Assembly: GCA_023663385.1 (NCBI GenBank)
Contig: JAMPHO010000014.1
Coordinates: 1 to 35,018 of the forward strand
DNA: 35,018 bases
DNA from: Alistipes timonensis
GTDB lineage: Bacteria > Bacteroidota > Bacteroidia > Bacteroidales > Muribaculaceae
Direction of reading: 5' to 3'
Shown here: in pieces, positions 8,144 to 16,455 of the stretch
Position numbering within the stretch: position 1 is the stretch's first letter
How the letters are laid out: every line of letters begins with the position of its first letter
Notes under the pieces: model-generated
The model's input: the letters and a program-made list of their open reading frames with translations, nothing else
Database searches by the model: none
Told to the model about the DNA's origin: nothing
Program-made: the position numbers and the translations under genes

Positions 8144-11100
8144 ATGAAGAAACTGATTGCACGATTGTCGGTAGCCGTAGCCATTGTGGCCACGGCTGCC
8201 GGCGCCTATGCCGCCGTTGACGGCCCGGGCCGCGGTCTCGACAAAAAGCGCGTCGGAGCCGTCGAGCGGGTCAAGGCCATGACCCGGGTGGGTGAGGCCC
8301 ACCAGTCGGCCCGCGCCGCCCGCGCCGAGGCCCGGATCGGTTCCGGGAGCTACGGCATGGTCAACGGCTCGATGCTGTTCACCGTCAACAGCCGGCTTAC
8401 CGACCGCCGCGTCTACACCATCGACCCCACATCGGGCACGATGACCATGCTCGACACCCCGGAGGTGTTCGCGACCGGGGGCGGCGTGCTCATCGGCGAC
8501 AAATATTACTGCATGACCCGCCTGAAGGTGATGCGCAACGTCTACACCCGCTTCTATGTGTTCGACGCCGACAACTGGGACACCCTCGAATACAAGACCG
8601 ACCTGCCCGAGACGCTCAACGCCACCGACGTCACCTACGACCCGACCACGGGCCGCGTCTACGGCTGCTTCTTCAACAGCGCCGACAGCTGGACCTTCGG
8701 CACTATCGACTACTCGACGCTGACCCGCACCGACATCGCGCCCTCCCCGCAGCTCAACGCCCTCGCCGCCGATGAGGCGGGCAATCTCTACGCCATAGAT
8801 ATGGACGGCGTGTTCTACGGAGTCGATAAGCTCTCGGGCACCCTCTCGCGGATTGCCGACACCGGCATCAAGGCGTCCTACCGCTCCTCCTACTGGCAGG
8901 GTTCCGCGGTCTACGACCCCGAGTCGGGCACGATTCTCTACGCCGCCAACTCAACCACGGCGGCCAACCCCTCCGACCTCGACTTCATAGGCGCCCTCTG
9001 GAGCATCGACCCCGCGACCGGGAGCGCCACCCAGCTGCGCCATTTCCCCGGCGAGGAGCTTTTCGACGGCCTTTACATACCCCGCGAGGAGCTTATCGAC
9101 GAGGTGCCCGCCGCCCCGACGGAACTCGTCGCCGAGTTCCCCGGCGCGTCGCTCAGCGGCACGGTGAGCTTCCGCATGCCTTCGAAGCTCGTGGGTGGGA
9201 TGTCCGCCTCCGGGCAGCTCGACTATGAGGTTAGGGCCAACGGCGCCGCGGTAGCTTCGGGCAAAGCCGCTCCGGGTGCCGAGGTGAGCGTCGAGCTTAA
9301 CCTCGCACGCGGCAGCTACTGCATAGGCGTGAGCGCCTCCAACAGCGAGGGACCCTCGCGCGAGGCCACCGTGATTATCTTCGTGGGGGTCGACAGCCCC
9401 GCGCAACCCGCCGTCAAGGCTTCCTATGACCACGCTACCTCGACCGCCAAGCTCGAATGGGCGCCGGTGACTACCACCGATTTCGGCACCCCGCTCCCCG
9501 AGGGTTCGGTGCGCTACAGCGTGACCCGTCTGCCTGAGCGCGAGGTTGTGGCCGACAATCTCGAAGTGACATCCTTCTCCGAGTCTATTGAGTCGAAGGG
9601 GCTGATGGCCATAGCCTACGAGGTGACGGCCATCTCGGGCGGCGAAAGCTCGGGTGCGGCCCGCACCTCCGACCTGATAATCGGAGCGGCCACACCTTAT
9701 TATATGGAGGATTTCGACCTTTCCGACGCCCTGCGCTGGTTCACGGTGATTGACGCCGACGGCGACCGCCTGACCTGGGAGGCGAGCGACATCGACAACG
9801 CCGCCCGCATCGGTTGGAACAACCTCGCGTCAGCCGACGACCGCAAGGACGACTGGCTGATTTCGCCCCCGCTGGCCATGGAGGCCGGCAAGGTCTACAA
9901 GTTTACCTACGGTGCCCGCAAGCTCTACGATGCCGAGACACTCTCGGTGGCTATGGGGCGCTCCCCGGAGGCTTCGGCCATGACCACCATGCTCGTGGCT
10001 CCCTACCAGGTTACCACCGACAGGACCGAGCAGCGCACGCTCGACGTGACGGTCGACGCCGACGGCGTTTACTTCATCGGGTTCCACGCCACGTCGCCCC
10101 GCACCTCTGGAGCGCTCTACATCAGCCCCTTCATAGTGGCCGAGGGTGTGGCTTCCGGCGCTCCCGCCGCAGTGACCGCTATGGAGGTGACCCCGGCGGC
10201 TGACCGCTCGCACAGCGCGACCATCACCTTCACCGCGCCCACCATGGCGATGGACGGCTCCGCGCTCGCTTCGCTGACTGCGGTCGACGTGTACCGCGAC
10301 GGCTCGCTGATCGGCAACGCGACCGCGGCTCCCGGCTCTTCCGGCAGCTATACCGACACCGAGGGGCACCAGGGTATGAATCTCTACACACTTCGCCCCC
10401 GCAACGAGGTCGGCAGCGGCGCTCCCGCGGAGCTTTCGGTGTTCCTCGGCTGGGATGAGCCCAACCGCGTAGAGCGCGTACGCGCCACCGAGACCGCTAC
10501 CGACGGGAAGGTCACCGTTACCTGGAACGCCCCCGAGCTGGACAACAATAACTCACCCCTGACCGAGGAGGCGCTCCGCTACGACGTGTTTATGAGCGCC
10601 GTGCTCCCCTCCGGCAAAACCGAGGTGACCCAGGTGGGTGCCGACGTTAAGGGAACCTCACACGAAGTGGTGGTGTGCTCACCCGAGGAGCGCCGCTTCG
10701 CAGAGTTCAACGTCGTTGCCAAGACCGAGGGTGGCGAGGCCCGCGAGGTGTGGACCCCCGAGTCCGTGCCCGTCGGCAAGGCATACGCGACACCTTTCGC
10801 CGAATCGTTTGCCAACGCGCGCTTCACTAACTTCTGGGGTATCTACAGCGACAATATCTTCGGTGTGGCCGGAGCCTCGTGGGATTTCTCCGACGACTAC
10901 ACGTTCGACATCACCTCGCAGGATGGCGACAACGGCTTCCTCGTGCTCGAAGGGAGCGAGGCCGGCGACGAGTCGGAATTCTACTCCTCGAAAATAAACC
11001 TCGCCGGACTCTCGAACCCCGCCCTGACGTTCTACTCCTACAACGTGAAGGGTAGCTCGACCGACGACATCAACAACAACATACTGACCATAACCGCCTT

Positions 11101-12688
11101 CGACGGCAAGGAGAAGACCGAGGTCGCTATGGTGAACATGTCGCAGTACAACGACGACGGCTGGCAGCGCGTCAACGTGCCCCTTACCGGGCTTGAAGGG
11201 AAAACCGTGCAGCTCATTATAAAGGGCACGATAGTGAACTTCCTGACCATCGCCATCGACAACCTGCGCGTCGACGCCACTTTCGACCGCAACCTCACCG
11301 CCGAGCCCGTCACTGCCCCGCAGAAGGTGATGCTCGACAAGAAATTCATCGCCTACGCGACCGTGCGCAACACCGGCATCGAACCGATGGAGCCCTACAC
11401 GCTCGACTTCTACTGCGGCGACACCAAGATGGAGACCCGCAACGGCCGCGCCCTCCAGCCCGGCGAGACCCAGATGTTTGATTTCGACTGCGTGCGCGAC
11501 ATCACTTCCGACGAGGTGGTCGAGTACTGGTGCCGCGTCACCGCCGCCGGCGACCAGAACGAGGCCGACAACACCTCGGCCCGCACGCAGGTGAAGGTAT
11601 GTGTGCCCAACTACCCGGTTGTCACGACCCTCTCAGGCTCGGTCAGCGACCATAAGCCGCTGCTTACCTGGTCGGCCCCCGACCTCGCCGTAAGCGAGCC
11701 GTTCGAGATTATCGAGGACTTTGAGAGCTATCCCGCCTTCGCCAACTCCGACCTCTGGAACTGGACGCTCCACGACGCCGATGGTGCCTTTATCGGCGGC
11801 ATCGAGGATGCCAACGACGGCGCCATCGAGCTTCCCGGCATACCTACCGCCTCGCGGCAGTCGTGGTTCGTGATGGACGGCGATTACGAGAAGCTCAACT
11901 TCACCTACCGCGCGCATTCGGGACGCCAGCATATCGCGACGATGTACTGCTACGGCATCGACAACGGCATAGGCTATGAGACGGCCAACGACGACTGGCT
12001 CATATCGCCCGAGGTGGCTCCCGGCTCGACCGATGTGTCGTTCTTCGCCCGCGGCTACTCCAATATGTCGCCCGACGCCCTTGAGGTGCTCATCACCACC
12101 GAGAGCGGTCCCGACCCGACCTACCTGCGCTACCGCTCCCTGGGCAAGGTCGACCCCATGCCTACCGACTGGGCCGAGTATTTCGTGGAGCTCCCCGCCG
12201 GAACCAAGCGTTTCGCCATACGCTCGGTGGGCAACTTCGGGTTCATGCTCTTCGTTGACGACATCACCTTCACCCCCGCCGACTGCTCCTCGCTGCTCGA
12301 AATCAAGGGGTACAATATCTACCGCGACGGCGAGCGCGTCAACGCCGAGCCGGTTGCCACTCTCGAATACCGCGACGAGACCGCCGCTGACGGCGACCAC
12401 CAGTATGCCGTGACGGTAGTCTATGGCCGCGGGGAGTCGCGCCTGTCGAACCGCGTGTCGCTCACCTCGGCTCTCGAAACTCCCGAGGTTGCCGCCGCGA
12501 GTGTGCGGGCCGAGGCCGGAGCAATCATAGTTGACGGAGCGGGCGGCAGCCGCGTATCGGTTTGCGCCGCCGACGGCCGAGTGGTGTTCGACACCGCTGA
12601 CGCCGCCAACGCCGTACGCGTCAGCGTGGCCCCCGGAATCTACCTCGTGACAGTTGACGGTAACACCGTGAAGCTCATAGTACGCTGA
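8144..12688 (+). CDS. Giant secreted protein with three choice-of-anchor J (cleaved-adhesin-like) modules, Fn3 domains and sorting-type tail
   Basis: Extracellular protein of 1514 residues; no enzymatic motif was found. In order: a signal peptide (1-23, MKKLIARLSVAVAIVATAAGAYA); a charged linker; a beta-propeller-like region with repeated 'YTIDPTSG', 'LWSIDPATG' motifs (about 70-315); two Fn3-like domains (about 320-510); a jelly-roll 'choice-of-anchor J' module (about 515-667, with EDFD and DDWLISPPL); two Fn3-like domains (about 670-880); a second module (about 881-1045); a CARDB-like domain (about 1045-1155); a third module (about 1188-1385, with DDWLISPEV); a partial Fn3; and a tail ending 'APGIYLVTVDGNTVKLIVR'. 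The anchor-J family includes the haemagglutinin/adhesin modules of gingipains. The likely role is adhesion to glycan or host protein. Transcribed divergently from a secreted protease, which might process it; that link is only inferred. Confidence 0.85.
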   Translation: MKKLIARLSVAVAIVATAAGAYAAVDGPGRGLDKKRVGAVERVKAMTRVGEAHQSARAARAEARIGSGSYGMVNGSMLFTVNSRLTDRRVYTIDPTSGTMTMLDTPEVFATGGGVLIGDKYYCMTRLKVMRNVYTRFYVFDADNWDTLEYKTDLPETLNATDVTYDPTTGRVYGCFFNSADSWTFGTIDYSTLTRTDIAPSPQLNALAADEAGNLYAIDMDGVFYGVDKLSGTLSRIADTGIKASYRSSYWQGSAVYDPESGTILYAANSTTAANPSDLDFIGALWSIDPATGSATQLRHFPGEELFDGLYIPREELIDEVPAAPTELVAEFPGASLSGTVSFRMPSKLVGGMSASGQLDYEVRANGAAVASGKAAPGAEVSVELNLARGSYCIGVSASNSEGPSREATVIIFVGVDSPAQPAVKASYDHATSTAKLEWAPVTTTDFGTPLPEGSVRYSVTRLPEREVVADNLEVTSFSESIESKGLMAIAYEVTAISGGESSGAARTSDLIIGAATPYYMEDFDLSDALRWFTVIDADGDRLTWEASDIDNAARIGWNNLASADDRKDDWLISPPLAMEAGKVYKFTYGARKLYDAETLSVAMGRSPEASAMTTMLVAPYQVTTDRTEQRTLDVTVDADGVYFIGFHATSPRTSGALYISPFIVAEGVASGAPAAVTAMEVTPAADRSHSATITFTAPTMAMDGSALASLTAVDVYRDGSLIGNATAAPGSSGSYTDTEGHQGMNLYTLRPRNEVGSGAPAELSVFLGWDEPNRVERVRATETATDGKVTVTWNAPELDNNNSPLTEEALRYDVFMSAVLPSGKTEVTQVGADVKGTSHEVVVCSPEERRFAEFNVVAKTEGGEAREVWTPESVPVGKAYATPFAESFANARFTNFWGIYSDNIFGVAGASWDFSDDYTFDITSQDGDNGFLVLEGSEAGDESEFYSSKINLAGLSNPALTFYSYNVKGSSTDDINNNILTITAFDGKEKTEVAMVNMSQYNDDGWQRVNVPLTGLEGKTVQLIIKGTIVNFLTIAIDNLRVDATFDRNLTAEPVTAPQKVMLDKKFIAYATVRNTGIEPMEPYTLDFYCGDTKMETRNGRALQPGETQMFDFDCVRDITSDEVVEYWCRVTAAGDQNEADNTSARTQVKVCVPNYPVVTTLSGSVSDHKPLLTWSAPDLAVSEPFEIIEDFESYPAFANSDLWNWTLHDADGAFIGGIEDANDGAIELPGIPTASRQSWFVMDGDYEKLNFTYRAHSGRQHIATMYCYGIDNGIGYETANDDWLISPEVAPGSTDVSFFARGYSNMSPDALEVLITTESGPDPTYLRYRSLGKVDPMPTDWAEYFVELPAGTKRFAIRSVGNFGFMLFVDDITFTPADCSSLLEIKGYNIYRDGERVNAEPVATLEYRDETAADGDHQYAVTVVYGRGESRLSNRVSLTSALETPEVAAASVRAEAGAIIVDGAGGSRVSVCAADGRVVFDTADAANAVRVSVAPGIYLVTVDGNTVKLIVR

Positions 12689-12723
12689 CAATAGCGACCC
12701 CCTGAAATAACCCCTGAACATAA

Positions 12724-12767
12724 CAACCCCGGCACTGACCGCTTTATGGCGGATGGTGCCGGGGTTG
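12724..12767. terminator. Hairpin between convergent genes, probable bidirectional terminator
   Basis: CAACCCCGGCAC (12724-12735) pairs perfectly with GTGCCGGGGTTG (12756-12767). A smaller CCGC/GCGG helix sits inside the loop. It lies in the 168-base gap between the rightward adhesin-like gene and the leftward GH32 gene, which meet tail to tail. T-tracts are poor on both sides, so it may end transcription only partly. Confidence 0.6.
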
Positions 12768-12856
12768 CCGTTACCTAATAAACTGCTTGTACCTAATATG
12801 GTTGAATATGGCTGATCGGATTAATCGGACAAATCAGATGGTGATAGATGTGATAA

Positions 12857-15223
12857 TCAGCGCACTATGAATTTGCGGCCCGCGGCTACATAGATGCCGG
12901 CGGGGAGGCCGTCAGCCTCCTCGCCGGGGCGGGCGCCCGACTTTACGAGCGCGCCCTGGAGGTTGTAAACGTCGGTGAGTGCCCGGCTTTTGGCGCCGTC
13001 GGCCTCAACCATCTCAACCGAGGTGGTACCGGCGGGGCTGAGTACCCAGGCGTTGAGGGAGTTGACACGGGTAGTGCCCTCGGAGAAAGCCTCGATGCCG
13101 TTGGCCTCGGGGTCGGTGGGGAACACGCGTATCGAGGTGGCCCAGCGGTCGTTGACGAAGATGTCGATAATCGAGTGGTCGATGAACACGTTGAGCTTCA
13201 GTGTGCTACCTTTGGGGAGACGGGTGGGGAGGGGGCAGTGGTAAACACCATCGTATACTCCGCCGTCGTTGACGATGCGCACCAGCTTCGAGAAGTCGGC
13301 CACGATTTCGCCCGCCGAGGGGTTGTAGGTGATGGTGCCCTCGGTGCGTCCCGTGTTGAAAATCTTGAAGCCGAAGGGGTCGCTGCCGATCACGAAGGTG
13401 CCGAGCAACTCGACCATGCGGCCCGAAACGGGCGCGAGGTCAATTGTTCCGGCCAGGTCGAAATCGGTGTTGGCGTACGTCACTGCGGAGCGGAGCCCGG
13501 TGAGCCCTTCGAAAGGCTTCTGCGAGAGGGAGCCGTCGGGGTCGAGAGTCCATTCGCGGGGGAGCGAGTAGCAGTGGGCCCATCCGAGGTTCCAGTTGGA
13601 GGCCGAGGGGAGCTTGTCGGGCACGATGCCGAGGGCTATGGTCTTGCCGTCGCGCTGGAATACGGTGGGGGAGAGGAGTCCGAACCCGTCGCGGGAGTTC
13701 ATCTCCAGCAGTCGGGGCGAGGCCGAGTTGGCGTCGGGCTGGAACTTGCCGTCGGCGGCGATGGAGCCGGTCCAGTAGAGGGTGCGCACACCCTGCGAGG
13801 TGCCGAGGGGGGTCGCTGTGAAGAGCCATTTGCCGTCGGGCATCGGGGTGATGTTGGGCATCTCCCAGAAAGTGCCGTCGGTGGCCGCGTTCGAGCCGGT
13901 GAAGAAGAGGTCGCCGTTGTTGGTCCAGGAGCCGTTGCTGTAGCGGTGGAGCGTGGTGGTTCCCACGCCCCCCTTCGACGAGCCCACGATTATGTAGGCG
14001 TTATCGCCGGAGCGGAAGAAGTATGGGTCGCGGAAGTCGTCGGAGAGTCCGCCAGGTCGGCCGGAGATAATCGGGTTGGAGGCCGACTTGTTCCATATGT
14101 CGAGCGACGCGGAGGTGGGGGCGGCTTGGGCTATGGATGCTTTGGCGTAGTCCACGGCGGTGTAGAGAATGTTGGGTCGGCCACCGGTGAGGGCGTCGTC
14201 GGTGAACACGCATCCGCTCCAGCACCCCTTGATGTCGTAAGGGTTGCCCGGGGCTATGGCTATCCGCTCCTCGCGCCAGTCGTAGAGGTTCTCGGAGGAG
14301 ATATGGCCCCAGTGGAGGCGGGCCATGTAGGGGCCGTCGGCGTTCTTCTGGAAGAAGAGGTGGTAGCGACCGCCGGAGTATGCCATGCCGTGACACTCGT
14401 TGGTCCACCCGGCGGCGGGCATGCCGTGGAACCGGGGGCGCAGAATGTCGTCGGCGAAGCGCGAGGCGGGTATGTCGAGGTTGGGCGCGTTCTCAGGCTT
14501 CCAGCTCTGGATGGTGGCTTGGTCGATGGCCTCGTCCCAGATTGAAATATCGTCAATCAGGCCGTTGAACGACATCAGCTGGAAGGGGCCGCTCAGGCGC
14601 GAGGCCGTGCTCTGCCCCATATACAAGTCGCAGGGGGCCATGCTTACCTGGGTGTTGGCCTTCGAGGAGCCTACTTCCGCACCGTTGTTGTAGAGCTTCA
14701 CGGTGCGGGCGTCGCAGTCGATCACGGCGGTGAGGTTGACCCACTCATACACGGGGAGCGGGGTGTCGACGTCGATGTTCACGGCCCAGCCACCCACATA
14801 GGCGCGGAAGGAGTATTTGCCGTTGAAGCCCACATAGAAGCCGAAGCCGGTGCGGTTGGTTTCGTCGAGGCAGGTCGCGATGGCGGTTTTCTCCTGGGTG
14901 TCGCGGTCGATTTCAATGATCGGGTAGCAGGGGAGTGCCGCCCAGAGCGACACGGTCATTTTCTTCGTCCCGGCGGGTATGATGTCGCCGAGCTTGGCGT
15001 TGACACGCGAGGTGTAGCCGTCGAAGCGGAGGGCCTGGCCTACCGCCCCGGGCACGTTCTCCGGGGCGAAATGCCCCTCGACACCGAAGCGCGAGCCGCT
15101 GACAGACTCAACGATCTGGCCCGAGCGCGCCTCCATGTTGAAGTGTGCTACCAAAGAAGCCGAGGCCGGCTGCGCTACGGCAGCCAGCCCGGCCATAAGG
15201 ATGGGGAAAAAGGGAGTTCTCAT
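12857..15223 (-). CDS. LamG-GH32 fructan hydrolase-like protein with Glu at the nucleophile position
   Basis: Secreted protein of 788 residues: signal peptide (1-22), LamG/concanavalin-like domain (about 23-240), GH32 five-bladed propeller (about 262-565), GH32 C-terminal beta-sandwich (about 575-730, with 'LNVFIDHSIIDIFVNDRW'), and a sorting-type tail ('VYNLQGALVK ... GLPAGIYVAAGRKFIVR'). GH32 enzymes cleave beta-fructosides by a double-displacement mechanism. The RDP motif (398-400) and the acid/base Glu454 (WEMPN, where ECP is usual) are present. The nucleophile motif, normally WMNDPNG, reads WTNECHG (273-279), so the Asp is Glu276. This could shift activity or specificity, abolish it, or mark a distinct subfamily. 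It starts 5 bases after the upstream gene's stop codon and is the last gene of the susC operon. Confidence 0.85.
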   Translation of the reverse strand: MRTPFFPILMAGLAAVAQPASASLVAHFNMEARSGQIVESVSGSRFGVEGHFAPENVPGAVGQALRFDGYTSRVNAKLGDIIPAGTKKMTVSLWAALPCYPIIEIDRDTQEKTAIATCLDETNRTGFGFYVGFNGKYSFRAYVGGWAVNIDVDTPLPVYEWVNLTAVIDCDARTVKLYNNGAEVGSSKANTQVSMAPCDLYMGQSTASRLSGPFQLMSFNGLIDDISIWDEAIDQATIQSWKPENAPNLDIPASRFADDILRPRFHGMPAAGWTNECHGMAYSGGRYHLFFQKNADGPYMARLHWGHISSENLYDWREERIAIAPGNPYDIKGCWSGCVFTDDALTGGRPNILYTAVDYAKASIAQAAPTSASLDIWNKSASNPIISGRPGGLSDDFRDPYFFRSGDNAYIIVGSSKGGVGTTTLHRYSNGSWTNNGDLFFTGSNAATDGTFWEMPNITPMPDGKWLFTATPLGTSQGVRTLYWTGSIAADGKFQPDANSASPRLLEMNSRDGFGLLSPTVFQRDGKTIALGIVPDKLPSASNWNLGWAHCYSLPREWTLDPDGSLSQKPFEGLTGLRSAVTYANTDFDLAGTIDLAPVSGRMVELLGTFVIGSDPFGFKIFNTGRTEGTITYNPSAGEIVADFSKLVRIVNDGGVYDGVYHCPLPTRLPKGSTLKLNVFIDHSIIDIFVNDRWATSIRVFPTDPEANGIEAFSEGTTRVNSLNAWVLSPAGTTSVEMVEADGAKSRALTDVYNLQGALVKSGARPGEEADGLPAGIYVAAGRKFIVR

Positions 15224-15228
15224 ATCAG

Positions 15229-16323
15229 TTATTTAACGACCACTTTGGTGGCTTTGTTGCCCTGGCGCTTGATGTAGAGGCCGGGGGTGAGGGCGTCGGC
15301 GCTTACGCGTACACCCTGGAGGGTGAAGTATTCGGCGGGAGCGTCGGCGTTTTCGTCGGCCACGGAGTCAATGGCGGTGGTGGTCTGTTTGGGAGCGAGG
15401 TAGTTGAGGGTGTTGGCGGTCAGCTTCTTGATATTGTCGGCGCAGGAATTGGCTTTGACACCTTCGCGGGGTGAGAGCTCGTAGGCGGCGAGGCCGTTGG
15501 CGAGAATGCGGCCCGACTCCTTGGCGCTCTCCTCGCGGGAAGCAGCCTGGGGGAGGAACTCGATGATGCCGGCGCAGGCGTAGTCAACGACGTGGCCCCA
15601 GGCGCCGAGCACTAAGGCGTTGTTCTCTTTCTCGAACTTCTCTACGGTGTTTTTGCCCTCGACGGTGTACTGGTAGGCGTTGAAGTCCCACATGCAGTTG
15701 TGGTCCTCGCGATGCATCTCGGTGCCGTTGCCGGAGCCGAGGAGGCCGAATGTCTCGCAGGCGTAGTCATTATTGACTGCCACACCGGCGTAGATTGCGT
15801 GGCCGCGGCGGTCGTAGTACTGGGAGGGGTCGTTCTCGACGTTAATATAGCCGATTTGGGCGTTGACGGTCCATACGTCGGTACCCTTGCCACCGTCGCC
15901 GTCGGAGAAGATGTTGGGGGCGAACTTGGCGTCGGTGCGGCCCAGCGGGGTGATGAGCTGGGTGGCCTGTTTGGAGAGGTAGATGTTGCCGCCGTCGGCG
16001 AGGAACTTTTTGAGGGCATTGATGGTAGCGTCAGCGCGGAACGCTTCGGGGAGCTTGTCCCAGCCGGCGCCGATGCCGATGCGGTCGATGTGGATCCATA
16101 CGCAGTCGTAGTTGTCCTTGGTGATGTTAGCGGCGTCGGATGCCTTGATCACAGCGGCGTCGTTGTGGAGCTCGCGGAGCATATCAACGGCAGCGGATTC
16201 CTGGAAGTCGAGAGCGGAGGCTTCGAGGTTGTCTGTGAGGATGGCGATGCGGTTGTTGGCCGATACGGAAGCCGCGGAAGCGATTGTCAGAGCGGCGGTC
16301 GCGGAGAGTAAAAATTTGTTCAT
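15229..16323 (-). CDS. Secreted DUF4960-like protein with sorting-type tail, paralogue of the upstream SGBP
   Basis: A 364-residue protein with a signal peptide (1-22, no lipobox), one DUF4960-like domain (about 25-315) and a C-terminal tail ('YFTLQGVRVSADALTPGLYI' then a basic end, KVVVK). The domain clearly resembles the C-terminal half of the next gene upstream (16456-17922). Both carry DR(I/V)G, GW then LP, GG(N/S)(I/L)YLS, MATQL-like 'QATQL', and REDHNCMWD (205-213 here, 394-402 there). The beginning, 'NRIAILTDNLEASALDFQESAAVDML', suggests a Rossmann-like alpha/beta fold. DUF4960-type proteins are known next to SusCD and GH32 in fructan loci of Bacteroides; a role in glycan binding is inferred. 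A hairpin with a T-run in the 132-base gap before it may lower its expression. Confidence 0.8.
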   Translation of the reverse strand: MNKFLLSATAALTIASAASVSANNRIAILTDNLEASALDFQESAAVDMLRELHNDAAVIKASDAANITKDNYDCVWIHIDRIGIGAGWDKLPEAFRADATINALKKFLADGGNIYLSKQATQLITPLGRTDAKFAPNIFSDGDGGKGTDVWTVNAQIGYINVENDPSQYYDRRGHAIYAGVAVNNDYACETFGLLGSGNGTEMHREDHNCMWDFNAYQYTVEGKNTVEKFEKENNALVLGAWGHVVDYACAGIIEFLPQAASREESAKESGRILANGLAAYELSPREGVKANSCADNIKKLTANTLNYLAPKQTTTAIDSVADENADAPAEYFTLQGVRVSADALTPGLYIKRQGNKATKVVVK

Positions 16324-16375
16324 AGATGCGGTTGATTGTGACTGGTAAATAGTCAGGTTTCAGATAAAATTTCAG

Positions 16376-16424
16376 AAAAAAAGGTTGTGAAATCCGGGCG
16401 GCGCGGCTGGCGGCCGCCCGGATT
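16376..16424 (-). terminator. Terminator-like hairpin inside the susC operon
   Basis: On the minus strand AATCCGGGCGGC (16424-16413) pairs perfectly with GCCGCCCGGATT (16402-16391) over a 10-base loop. Seven T (16382-16376) follow 8 bases later. It stands between the lipoprotein SGBP gene and the second DUF4960-like gene, so it may act as a partial terminator or an mRNA-stabilising structure that keeps susC, susD and SGBP transcripts more abundant than the distal genes. Confidence 0.6.
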
Positions 16425-16455
16425 ATGGAAGATAATAGATTTCAGTTCAGAGGGT

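Noticed and set aside
13175..14545. Open frame of about 456 codons opposite the LamG-GH32 gene
   Set aside because: Shadow frame; composition is Gly/Val/Glu-biased without family motifs, and the minus strand reads a full GH32 protein.
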